Below, one piece after another: positions 1 to 6,964 of a stretch of DNA of 15,554 nucleotides (positions within the stretch are counted from its first letter, which is position 1; every line of letters begins with the position of its first letter). This DNA is from Acetobacteraceae bacterium (lineage in GTDB: Bacteria; Pseudomonadota; Alphaproteobacteria; Acetobacterales; Acetobacteraceae). A program made the position numbers and the translations under genes. The stretch spans positions 24,130 to 39,683 of the forward strand of contig DNXO01000073.1 of NCBI GenBank assembly GCA_003506895.1. The letters are read 5' to 3'. The notes below the pieces were generated by a model. It saw nothing but the letters and a program-made list of their open reading frames with translations. It was not told the origin of the DNA and made no database searches.

Positions 1-111
1 CTACCAGGCTGCGCTACGCTCCGACCGCGGGGACGGGTCGTTTAACAGCCCCGGCGCCAGACCGCAATGCAGAGTCTGGCGTTTCGCTGCAATCGGGCCA
101 CATGGTTTGCT
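1..111. other. Leading edge upstream of the DNA ligase gene
   Basis: This short stretch precedes the ligase start and may hold the 3' end of an upstream gene. Two forward frames are open from the window edge: one stops with TAA at 43-45, the other with TGA at 113-115, which would overlap the ligase ATG as ATGA. In related genomes an exonuclease gene often precedes this kind of ligase, but neither short tail is recognisable, so I make no assignment. No clear promoter or ribosome binding site is visible. Confidence 0.3.
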
Positions 112-1695
112 ATGATCGCCTTCGCCGCCCTGCTGGAACGCCTTGTGTTCACCCCGTCGCGCAATGCCAAGATCGCGCTGCTGCGGCGGTATTTCGCGAC
201 TCAACCGGATCCGGATCGCGGATTTGGGCTGGCGGCGATCGCTGGTGAGCTTTCGTTCACCGCCGCCAAGCCGACCCTGATCCGCGAACTGGCCGCCGCC
301 CGCACCGACCCGGTGTTGTTCGCATGGTCCTATGACTACGTCGGCGATCTGGCCGAAACGGTTGCCTTGATTTGGCCCGTTCGGCCAACCGAATCGGCGC
401 CACCGACGCTGGCCGGGGTGGTCGAAACGCTGCAAACCGCCCCCAAGGCGGCGTTACCGGACTTGGTGGCGGAGTGGCTTGATTGTGCCGACGCGTCCAC
501 CCGGCTTGCCCTGTTGAAACTGATCACGGGCGGCTTGCGAGTCGGCGCCTCGACACGACTGGCAAAGATTGCCCTGGCGGAGATCGGTGGCGTTGACGCC
601 GGCGATGTCGAGGAAGTCTGGCACGGCCTGGAACCGCCCTATCTACCCCTGTTCGCGTGGCTGGAGGGCAGGGGGCCGAAACCCGACCCGGCCGGCGCGC
701 CGGTGTTCCGACCGCCAATGCTGGCGCATCCGTTGGAGGCCGCTGATCTAGGCGGATTGCAGCCAGTGGACTGGCGTGCCGAGTGGAAATGGGACGGGAT
801 TCGCGTCCAATTGGTTTCGACTGCTCATGGCAAGCGGCTGTACTCGCGTGGCGCCGACGATATCTCCGCCACGTTCCCCGAGATCGTCGCGGCGATGGAG
901 TTCGAGGGCGTGCTGGACGGCGAGCTTCTGGTGATCCGCGATGGGGAGGTGGCGCCGTTCGCCGATCTGCAGCAGCGGCTGAACCGCAAGGTGGTCGGCG
1001 CGAAGATGCTGTCTGCGTTCCCCGCCGGTGTGCGTTTGTACGACTTGCTGTTCGACGGCACCGACGACCTGCGTGGCCTGCCGTTCGACCGCCGCCGGGA
1101 GCGTCTGGAAGCGTGGTTTGCCCGGATTGAGCCGAAACGGATGGACCTTTCCCCGCTGATCCGGTTCTCGTCGCTGGAAGAACTCATGGTGTTGCGCGAC
1201 GGTGCCCGAGCGGCGTCGATCGAAGGGTTGATGCTGAAGCGCGGCGACAGCGCGTATCTGCCAGGGCGAGTCAAAGGCCAATGGTGGAAGTGGAAGCGCG
1301 ATCCACTAACGGTTGACGCCGTGCTGATGTATGCGCAACGCGGGCACGGCAAGCGCGGCAGCTTCTACTCCGACTACACATTCGGCCTGTGGCGTGGCGA
1401 GGAGTTGGTGCCGGTCGGCAAAGCCTATTTTGGCTTCACCGACCAGGAGCTCGCCTTTTTGGACCGATGGATCCGCAACAACACCACCGCTCGGTTTGGA
1501 CCAGTTCGGGAGGTGGAGAAGTCAATGGTGCTGGAGGTCGCGTTCGACGCGGCGCAGTTGTCCAACCGCCATAAATCCGGCGTGGCGATGCGCTTCCCCC
1601 GATTGGCCCGGATACGGACGGATAAGCCGGCGGCGGAGGCGGACCGATTGGAGACGCTCATGGCGCTGGTAGAGGGGCGGGCGGCCAGGGACTGA
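112..1695 (+). CDS. ATP-dependent DNA ligase (helicase/exonuclease-associated bacterial type)
   Basis: The product seals DNA nicks by the ATP-dependent route: lysine adenylation, transfer of AMP to the DNA 5' phosphate, then joining. The 527 residues fit an N-terminal DNA-binding domain (about 1-190), an adenylation domain (about 200-395) and an OB-fold domain. Motif I is EWKWDGIR with catalytic K226. Motif III contains DGE at 269-271, motif IV is EGLMLKR from 371, and motif V is WWKWK at 391-395, followed by an RGHGKRGSFYSDYTFG-type OB-fold entry. The start is set at 112 because family members begin a few residues before FAALL...TPSRNAK. An ATG at 67 would add 15 atypical residues, and no strong Shine-Dalgarno separates the two. 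Bacterial ligases of this type are usually clustered with a metallo-beta-lactamase-fold exonuclease and an Lhr-like helicase for DNA repair. Here the downstream neighbour is an unrelated convergent dehydrogenase, so a helicase does not follow directly. Confidence 0.93.
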   Translation: MIAFAALLERLVFTPSRNAKIALLRRYFATQPDPDRGFGLAAIAGELSFTAAKPTLIRELAAARTDPVLFAWSYDYVGDLAETVALIWPVRPTESAPPTLAGVVETLQTAPKAALPDLVAEWLDCADASTRLALLKLITGGLRVGASTRLAKIALAEIGGVDAGDVEEVWHGLEPPYLPLFAWLEGRGPKPDPAGAPVFRPPMLAHPLEAADLGGLQPVDWRAEWKWDGIRVQLVSTAHGKRLYSRGADDISATFPEIVAAMEFEGVLDGELLVIRDGEVAPFADLQQRLNRKVVGAKMLSAFPAGVRLYDLLFDGTDDLRGLPFDRRRERLEAWFARIEPKRMDLSPLIRFSSLEELMVLRDGARAASIEGLMLKRGDSAYLPGRVKGQWWKWKRDPLTVDAVLMYAQRGHGKRGSFYSDYTFGLWRGEELVPVGKAYFGFTDQELAFLDRWIRNNTTARFGPVREVEKSMVLEVAFDAAQLSNRHKSGVAMRFPRLARIRTDKPAAEADRLETLMALVEGRAARD

Positions 1696-1737
1696 TCGCC
1701 ATCCTGGCTGGCCCGGCGGCCATGCGTTCCGCGTGGG

Positions 1738-2475
1738 CTACGTCAAGTTAAGGCCGCCATCGGACAGCAGGATTTCTCCCGTCAGATAATCGGAGGCAAT
1801 CAGCATCGCCACCGCCTGGGCTATGTCCTCCGGCCGAGCCGCTCGGCGCATGGGCGAGTGCTCCCGCCATAACCGCTGGGCGGCGGTCCAGTCGGCGGTC
1901 AGTGGCGTATCCACCAATCCAGGGGCGACTGCGTTCACCCGGATGTCTGGCGCCAGGGATAGCGCCAACAGCCGGGTGACATGGTTCAATGCGGCCTTGG
2001 TCGCGGCGTATGGAATCGAGGCACCCTTCGGCCGAACGCCCGCATGCGAACTGACATTGACTACACATCCGGCGCGGCCGGATCGGCCCGCCGCGCGCAG
2101 GAAGGGTTCGGCCTCGGCGATCAAACGGAACGGTGCGACGACGTTGACGTCATTCAGTCGCTGCCACACCTCGGGCGTCGCGGCCGCAAGGTCGGTGTGG
2201 GGAATCACCTGACTGATGCCGGCATTATTGACCAGCACATCCAGCCGGCCCCAAAGCGTGGCGGCCTGCCGCACCAGCCTGATACGGTCGGCTTCCACCG
2301 CCAAATCGGCTTGAACATACGAGGCATTTCCAAGTTCCGCCGCCAGCGACTCGCCGGCCTGGACCGATGACCGCGAGTGCAAGATCACCGCATATCCATC
2401 GGCGGATAGACGACGGGCGATCCCGGTACCGATACCGGATGTCGATCCCGTCACGAGGGCAACCGGGCGGTCCAT
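1738..2475 (-). CDS. SDR family NAD(P)-dependent oxidoreductase
   Basis: This is a 245-residue classical short-chain dehydrogenase/reductase, the normal length for the family. The visible motifs are the nucleotide-binding TGSTSGIG at 9-16, NNAG at 83-86, the structural/catalytic N111, S143, and Y156-x-x-x-K160. An arginine just after the second beta strand (HSRSS, about 33-37) suggests NADP(H) preference, which is an inference. The C-terminal DGG stretch is typical of FabG-like members that reduce keto groups or oxidise sugar alcohols and hydroxy acids. The substrate cannot be read from sequence. The start is the ATG at 2475, two codons inside a possible TTG at 2481. The gene is convergent with the ligase (about 42 bases between stops) and divergent from the HpcH/HpaI aldolase gene, so the two may share a control region. 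Confidence 0.9.
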   Translation of the reverse strand: MDRPVALVTGSTSGIGTGIARRLSADGYAVILHSRSSVQAGESLAAELGNASYVQADLAVEADRIRLVRQAATLWGRLDVLVNNAGISQVIPHTDLAAATPEVWQRLNDVNVVAPFRLIAEAEPFLRAAGRSGRAGCVVNVSSHAGVRPKGASIPYAATKAALNHVTRLLALSLAPDIRVNAVAPGLVDTPLTADWTAAQRLWREHSPMRRAARPEDIAQAVAMLIASDYLTGEILLSDGGLNLT

Positions 2476-2599
2476 GGGCAATATCCATCAGTGGCGGCAG
2501 CGGACTATTCGGTGGCGGGACGGAAAGCGCAAGCCGCGGGTGATTGACCGATTTCAAGGGCCGTGCTGGCTTCGGCGAAACCAAAAGCTGGAAACGACC
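2476..2599. promoter_or_regulatory. Divergent intergenic region between SDR and aldolase genes
   Basis: This 124-base gap separates two head-to-head genes and so should hold promoters for both. I could not find a convincing -35/-10 pair or operator palindrome. An upstream in-frame start at 2474 for the aldolase would fill the gap but adds 42 basic residues unlike the family, so I treat the gap as non-coding. Confidence 0.4.
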
Positions 2600-3388
2600 A
2601 TGTCCCTGATCACCAACACCACGAAAGCACGCCTGGCCGCCGGCCAGATCGCCCTCGGCTTCGGCGTTCATCACCTGCGTACGGTCGCGACCCCGATGAT
2701 CGCCGCCGCCACCAACCATGACTGGATCTTCATCGACACCGAACACGGCGCGTTCAACGTCCAGGAAACCACCCAGCTTTGCCTCGCCGCGCTGCCGACT
2801 GGGGTTACCCCGATCGTTCGGGTCTGTGCCGGCGCGATCGACGAGGCGACCAGGGCGCTGGACAACGGGGCGCTGGGGATCGTCGTCCCGCATGTCGATA
2901 CCGCGGCGGAGGCGAAGCGGATCGTGGATGCGTTCCACTATCCGCCGATCGGCACAAGAAGCTGGGGCGGGTCGCCCGCGGTGTATGGCTTTCGGCCGCC
3001 CTCCAACGCCGAGGCGCAGAAAGCCATCAATGCGGAAATCCTGACCGTTGTGATGATCGAAAGCGCCGAGGGGGTCGCCAACGCCGACGCAATTGCCGCG
3101 GTTCCCGGCGTGGATGTGCTGTTCATCGGCACCTCTGACCTGACCGCCGAGATGGGAATCTCCGGCCAAATGGGCCACGCCAAGGTCGTCGAGGCTTATC
3201 AAACCGTGGGCGACGCCTGCCAAAAGCACGGCAAGACCCTGGGGATGGGCGGTGTCTATGACGAGGAAAACGCTGCCCGCTACGTCGCCATGGGCGCTCG
3301 GTTCATCCTGAGCGGGTCCGATCACAGCTACCTTATCTCGGGTGCGAACCAGCGGTCTTTGTTCTTCGACCGCCTGAACAAAGGTTGA
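2600..3388 (+). CDS. HpcH/HpaI aldolase/citrate lyase family protein (copy 1)
   Basis: This is a 262-residue metal-dependent class II pyruvate aldolase-type TIM barrel. Family members reversibly cleave 2-keto-3-deoxy or 4-hydroxy-2-keto acids to pyruvate plus an aldehyde. The active-site landmarks are a histidine in DTEHGAF (H49), the pyruvate-binding arginine in IVRV (R74), the metal ligand glutamate in MIESAEG (E154), and the second metal ligand in FIGTSDLTAEMG (D180). The substrate is not predictable from these residues. The start is the ATG at 2600, which matches the N-terminal length of the paralogue at 12384-13184. The Shine-Dalgarno is weak (GGAAA region). It is followed 36 bases later by a GDSL hydrolase gene on the same strand, probably in one transcript, and is divergent from an SDR gene that could act on the same metabolite. 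Confidence 0.9.
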   Translation: MSLITNTTKARLAAGQIALGFGVHHLRTVATPMIAAATNHDWIFIDTEHGAFNVQETTQLCLAALPTGVTPIVRVCAGAIDEATRALDNGALGIVVPHVDTAAEAKRIVDAFHYPPIGTRSWGGSPAVYGFRPPSNAEAQKAINAEILTVVMIESAEGVANADAIAAVPGVDVLFIGTSDLTAEMGISGQMGHAKVVEAYQTVGDACQKHGKTLGMGGVYDEENAARYVAMGARFILSGSDHSYLISGANQRSLFFDRLNKG

Positions 3389-3424
3389 TGCAACCATGCC
3401 GTCGCGCGTTTCGTTTGTGGCGGC

Positions 3425-4396
3425 ATGGCAACTTTCAAGTCACTGACAGACCCCTTCGACACGATGGCGGGCCTGACGCCGGATCAACTGGGAATCACGG
3501 CCGCGCCGGCGTTCCTCGCCAGCGATGCCGTCACGGTTCCACCGGGCGGCTTCTCCGCGCTATATGCGTTCGGTGACAGCCTGTCCGATGCGGGTAATAT
3601 CGCCTACCTGACGCGAGGGCTGGAGCCGGCGGCACCCTATAATGGCGGCCGCTTCACCAGCGGCGACGTTTGGGTTCAGGATCTGGCACGGGATCTTGGG
3701 CTGCCACCGGTCAAAAACAGTCTGCAACGAGGCACCGACTATGCCTATGGCGGTGCGGAAACCGGCGCCAACCCCCAACATACCGCGTTGCCGACCGATC
3801 TTCCCTCGCAGCTTCTCCAGTTCGAGTTTAACACGCCGCTCCCCAATCCGAACGCGCTCTACACCGTTTGGGCCGGCGCGAATGACATCCTGGGGTTGGC
3901 GGATTCCAACCTGACCCCTGCCCAGCAGCAGGCAGGCGCCCAGCAGGCAGCGAACAACGAAGTCTCGATGATCAAAGGGCTGATCTCCCACGGCGCGAAG
4001 AATTTGGTGGTTCTGGGCGTGCCCGATTTATCGAAGACCCCTTCGGGTCTGGCCGCTCCTAACACCGCGGCGACCAAGGCGGCGCTCGCGCAGGACTTCA
4101 ATGCTGACCTGGGTGCCGGGCTGCGAGAGATCATGGCGGCCGGCACGGCTAAGATCGACTACATCGACACCTTCGGGCTGCTTGACGCCGTCATCGCCAA
4201 CCCGGCGCCATTCGGCTTCACCGATGTCACCCAACCACTGTGGACCGGCAATTACACCGACCCGAACAGTGGCGGCCTGAGGGCGGTCGGCACCGCTCAG
4301 GCCGGTTACCTGTTCTTCGACGGCCTGCACCCAACCGCCCAAACCCACTTCCTGCTGGCGGCCAGTGTGACCCAGACGCTGACAGCAACGGCCTGA
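3425..4396 (+). CDS. SGNH/GDSL hydrolase (lipase/esterase family)
   Basis: This is a 323-residue serine hydrolase of the GDSL class, in which members cleave ester bonds in lipids or acylated sugars. Block I is YAFGDSLSDAGN with nucleophile S52. Block II contributes the oxyanion glycine in YGGA (about 109-110). Block III is WAGANDI with N153. Block V is DGLHPT with D299 and H302. This layout matches the longer thermolabile-haemolysin/lecithinase-like branch rather than the short TesA type. No signal peptide or transmembrane segment is visible: the first 40 residues are not hydrophobic enough. There is no C-terminal autotransporter barrel either. It would therefore be cytoplasmic or leave by a leaderless route, which is unusual because many relatives are secreted. 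It starts at the only suitable ATG. Its stop codon lies in a palindrome shared with the convergent DapA-family gene. Confidence 0.9.
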   Translation: MATFKSLTDPFDTMAGLTPDQLGITAAPAFLASDAVTVPPGGFSALYAFGDSLSDAGNIAYLTRGLEPAAPYNGGRFTSGDVWVQDLARDLGLPPVKNSLQRGTDYAYGGAETGANPQHTALPTDLPSQLLQFEFNTPLPNPNALYTVWAGANDILGLADSNLTPAQQQAGAQQAANNEVSMIKGLISHGAKNLVVLGVPDLSKTPSGLAAPNTAATKAALAQDFNADLGAGLREIMAAGTAKIDYIDTFGLLDAVIANPAPFGFTDVTQPLWTGNYTDPNSGGLRAVGTAQAGYLFFDGLHPTAQTHFLLAASVTQTLTATA

Positions 4397-4404
4397 TCAG
4401 GCCG
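4389..4404. terminator. 16-bp palindrome holding both convergent stop codons
   Basis: The sequence CGGCCTGATCAGGCCG is a perfect palindrome. The TGA of the GDSL gene (4394-4396) and the TGA of the DapA-family gene (4399-4397 on the reverse strand) abut at its centre. As RNA from either strand it can form a 6-bp GC-rich stem with a GATC loop. Neither side has a strong U tract, so terminator function is only inferred. Both genes happen to end in GCC TGA, which by itself produces much of the symmetry. Confidence 0.4.
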
Positions 4405-5317
4405 CCTTTGCCAGGGTGATACCGCTGGCGTCGAACATGGCGAACAGCGAGGCTTCCTGTGCGGCGCTCAGTTTCAGGTGCGGTGGACGGATGTTCAGCC
4501 AGCGCGCATCGCCGGTGTTCCGAGCCACCAACGCCTTCAGGGCCGGGATCAGCGGCACCGAGATCACCGCCTTGCGTGTCGCGGCCAGGATTTCGTGCGC
4601 CGCGGCGCCCGTGGCGTTGTCGTAGTTGGCATAAACCTCGGCACCCAGCGCGCAGTTGACGTTTGAGGCTGCGGTGATGCTGCCGGCGCTGCCCTTTTCC
4701 AGCAGCGGCTTCAGCAGCGAGTCATCGCCGGCGTAAACCTCGAATCCGTCCTTGGCGAAGGCCTCGACGTAAGACAGGCTGTTTTCGTAGTTGCCGGAGC
4801 TGTCCTTGATCCCCTGCACCTTGCCGGGGTTCGCCTTCAGCAGCCGGCCAATGAAATCGACCGAGAACGGGATCGCAGACTGCTGCGGAAAATTATACAG
4901 GTAAATCCTGATGTTACCGCCGACGCGCTGGATCACCTCGTTGAAATAGGCCAACAGCCCGTCATCGGACGGGTTCTTGTAGTAGAACGGCGGCAGCAGC
5001 AGCGCGCCGCGGCAACCCATTTTCTCCGCATGGCGGGTCAGCATCACGGTGTCGGTGATCGCCGTCGTGCCGGTGCCAGGCAGCATCTTCGCGGTGGGAA
5101 TGCCCCGTTCTGCCAGCCCTTCCAGCGCGCCCATGCGCTCGCTGATACCCAGGCTGTTCGCCTCGCCGGTTGTGCCGAGAACCGCCAGGCCGTTGCAGCC
5201 ATTGGCCAGCAGCCAGCGGCAATGGCCGGCCATACGATCGAGGTCGATCGACAGATCAGCGTTCATCGCGGTCAGCACGGCGGCATTGATCCCGCCGTAC
5301 AAGGCATTCTTCAACAT
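4397..5317 (-). CDS. DapA/NanA family class I aldolase-lyase, probably not a true dihydrodipicolinate synthase
   Basis: This is a 306-residue Schiff-base TIM-barrel enzyme. The family signature GTTGE is at 48-52, the catalytic tyrosine is Y141 in YLYNFPQ, and the Schiff-base lysine is K171 in GIKDSSGN. In true dihydrodipicolinate synthase the tyrosine is followed by YNxPSR, and its arginine binds the aspartate-semialdehyde carboxylate. Here that position is glutamine (Q146), so lysine biosynthesis is unlikely. Alternatives within the family are 2-keto-3-deoxy-acid aldolase, 5-dehydro-4-deoxyglucarate dehydratase and N-acetylneuraminate lyase, and the sequence alone does not decide among them. 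An AGGAG ribosome binding site (5330-5326) lies inside the end of the upstream ycgN-like gene, whose TGA overlaps this ATG by one base (TGATG), indicating translational coupling. The 3' end abuts the convergent GDSL gene. Confidence 0.88.
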   Translation of the reverse strand: MLKNALYGGINAAVLTAMNADLSIDLDRMAGHCRWLLANGCNGLAVLGTTGEANSLGISERMGALEGLAERGIPTAKMLPGTGTTAITDTVMLTRHAEKMGCRGALLLPPFYYKNPSDDGLLAYFNEVIQRVGGNIRIYLYNFPQQSAIPFSVDFIGRLLKANPGKVQGIKDSSGNYENSLSYVEAFAKDGFEVYAGDDSLLKPLLEKGSAGSITAASNVNCALGAEVYANYDNATGAAAHEILAATRKAVISVPLIPALKALVARNTGDARWLNIRPPHLKLSAAQEASLFAMFDASGITLAKAA

Positions 5318-5793
5318 CAGGTCGTCTCCTCGCTATCCTTCGGCCGTTTGGTCCGTGGCGTCTTGCCCGGCCATTCGACGATATGATCCTCCAGCGCGCC
5401 TGACCGACGCTCACTGATCGCGCGTCCGCGCACCGAGACACCGGCCTGATGAACTGTGTCCGGATCGCCGGACACCAGAGGGTGCCACCACGCAAGTCCC
5501 TTGCCGTCGCGGACGCGCCGGTACGCACAAGACGGCGGCAACCAATCGATGTCCTTCAGTGCGACAGGGGTCAGGCTGACGCAATCGGGCACGCGCCGTT
5601 GCCGGCGCGCGTAATCGCTGCACTGGCAGGAATCCAGGTCCAGCAGCCGGCACGCCACGTTGGTGAACGAAAGTTCGTTGGTATCTTCATGTCGCAACTT
5701 GTGCAGACAGCAACGGCCGCAACCGTCGCAGAGGGATTCCCATTCCTCGCGGGTCATCTCCTCCAGGGACTTGGTTTTCCAGAATGGCTCCAT
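5317..5793 (-). CDS. YcgN-like cysteine cluster protein
   Basis: This is a 158-residue protein of the YcgN (UPF0260) family, widespread in proteobacteria, with no settled biochemical function. The N-terminus (FWKTKSLEEMTREEWESLC) and the dense cysteine set are characteristic: C22, C25, C28 and C29 in CDGCGRCC, then C48, C56, C58, C71 and C89. Such spacing suggests metal or iron-sulfur binding, which is an inference. The conserved aromatic region around DWLPPSCAYR and the LAWWHPL segment follow. The C-terminus is charged and likely disordered. The start is the ATG at 5793, which gives the usual family N-terminus, though no good Shine-Dalgarno is seen. It overlaps the downstream DapA-family gene by one base, so the two are co-translated, although no functional link between the families is known to me. 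Confidence 0.92.
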   Translation of the reverse strand: MEPFWKTKSLEEMTREEWESLCDGCGRCCLHKLRHEDTNELSFTNVACRLLDLDSCQCSDYARRQRRVPDCVSLTPVALKDIDWLPPSCAYRRVRDGKGLAWWHPLVSGDPDTVHQAGVSVRGRAISERRSGALEDHIVEWPGKTPRTKRPKDSEETT

Positions 5794-5880
5794 GCCGGTG
5801 CAGCCTACAGCGAGCGGGGTGGGTTTGCTACCGGGCGGAATGCATCAAGCATCCCCGGGGCCGTGGCCAGCGCACAGCGT

Positions 5881-5918
5881 GTCATGACCGGCCGCGCTCG
5901 GCCACGTCCAGTCATGAC
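5881..5918. repeat. Nested palindromes in the gap after the SYLF gene
   Basis: Two copies of the 8-bp palindrome GTCATGAC (5881-5888 and 5911-5918, 30 bp start to start) flank a GC-rich hairpin GGCCG-CGCT-CGGCC (5890-5903). The element lies between the 3' end of the SYLF lipoprotein gene and the ycgN-like start, both read on the reverse strand. It could be a terminator for the former (no clear U tract follows) or a paired operator for the latter. Confidence 0.4.
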
Positions 5919-5926
5919 GCACGGTA

Positions 5927-6793
5927 TCAGCGCTTAGGTGGAGCGAGGCTCTGCTCTTGCACCGGCCCCCGGCCAGCGGCGGCGGGCGGTGACAAATACC
6001 CGTCCTGGGGCGCCGGTGCATTGGGTTGCACCCCCTGCGACTGGTATTGCGGATACGCCGGTGCATAGCCTTGCCGTTGCTGCGGCGCCGCCGGTGCCGC
6101 GGTGGCCTGCGAGGATCCGTACCGCGTCAGTACGTCGCGCAGCGGGTCGGCGCCGGGGTTCGCCCCTTGCATCTGCATGACCAATTGGCGAGCGCCCAGT
6201 GGCTGACCGTAATAAGCCTGATCGGCTTCCGAGTCGGTGGACATTACGCTGCCCTCCAGGGCGACGCCGCCGAACAGCCCGCGCGATGCCGCGAAGGCGA
6301 CGATATCCGCGCCCACCGCGGTCGTTGTGGAGCCCTGAACGCCAGCGCCATAGGTCGCGACCGCCACGCCCGCGTTGGCACCGAGCTTGATCTGGCTGTC
6401 CAGCACGGCGTTCAGGCCCTTGGTGGTCATGATCAGCATCATGAGCTGATTGTCCTCGATCCCGAACTGGAAACCGAAGCTGCCGCTGCCGATCGTGTAG
6501 AATGCCGGATACGACCACGTGCCGTTGCCAGCCCGTGCCAGCAATACGCAGGTGCCACCCTCACCGCCAAAGAAGAAGCCAGCCTTGAAGATGCGAGGGC
6601 AGACCATCACACCCTTGGCATTGCGCAACATGGACTTCGGGTCCTGTGACACGTTCTGCGTCATCATGTCCTGCACCGTCAGCGCGGCTCGGTCCACGAC
6701 GCTTTGCTGGGCACCTGGTGCCCCCCCTGTCGCGCATGCGGCCTGCAGCAGCGCCGTTGCCGCCAGCGCGGCCAATCCCAGGTAGCGGTTCAT
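5927..6793 (-). CDS. SYLF (Ysc84-like) domain lipoprotein
   Basis: This is a 288-residue envelope protein. Residues 1-20 form a signal peptide ending in LLQAAC, so C20 is the probable lipidation site, though position -3 is glutamine rather than the usual leucine. The SYLF/Ysc84 lipid-binding domain spans about 33-225, with the typical AKGVMVCPRIFKAGFFFGG start, a WSYPAFYTIGSGSFGFQFG core, and a glycine-rich GANAGVAVATYGAGVQGST strand series. From about 226 to the end is a low-complexity tail rich in proline, glutamine, alanine and tyrosine, probably disordered. The exact role of bacterial SYLF proteins is unclear; eukaryotic SYLF domains bind phosphoinositides. The start is chosen at 6793 because a GGGAGAGA ribosome binding site sits just upstream and the signal peptide then begins MNRYLGL. 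A start at 6838 would bury the signal. It is divergent from an ABC importer gene. Confidence 0.9.
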   Translation of the reverse strand: MNRYLGLAALAATALLQAACATGGAPGAQQSVVDRAALTVQDMMTQNVSQDPKSMLRNAKGVMVCPRIFKAGFFFGGEGGTCVLLARAGNGTWSYPAFYTIGSGSFGFQFGIEDNQLMMLIMTTKGLNAVLDSQIKLGANAGVAVATYGAGVQGSTTTAVGADIVAFAASRGLFGGVALEGSVMSTDSEADQAYYGQPLGARQLVMQMQGANPGADPLRDVLTRYGSSQATAAPAAPQQRQGYAPAYPQYQSQGVQPNAPAPQDGYLSPPAAAGRGPVQEQSLAPPKR

Positions 6794-6964
6794 GCCTGTG
6801 TCTCTCCCTGCATCCTGAATCCAGCTTGCATAGGCCACTTGGTCGAGTCGGGCGGAGCCTGTCGAAGCACAACGGCGAATTTACGGTACGTCGCTTGCTT
6901 TACCCCTGGTGCGGCCGGCCATTCCGGTGTGTTACACGAATGCGTTCGCTAATGGAGGACAGGT
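6794..6964. promoter_or_regulatory. Divergent intergenic region between SYLF and ABC binding-protein genes
   Basis: These 171 bases separate two head-to-head genes. The side facing the SYLF gene carries GGGAGAGA as its ribosome binding site, and the side facing the binding-protein gene carries GGAGG at 6954-6958. No convincing sigma-70 pair could be fixed. At 6855-6870 is GAGCCTGTCGAAGCAC, which resembles the core of short intergenic repeats common in alphaproteobacteria. That match is from memory and unverified. Confidence 0.4.

Noticed and set aside
1..435. Reverse-strand frame at the left edge
   Set aside because: It is antisense to the recognised ligase N-terminus and has basic low-quality composition.
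2225..3397. 390-codon reverse-strand frame opposite aldolase copy 1
   Set aside because: It overlaps a clearly recognised aldolase and part of the SDR gene, and its translation has no domain-like features.
4397..5317. Naming the DapA-family gene dapA (dihydrodipicolinate synthase)
   Set aside because: The carboxylate-binding arginine after the catalytic tyrosine is glutamine, so the specific name is not supported.
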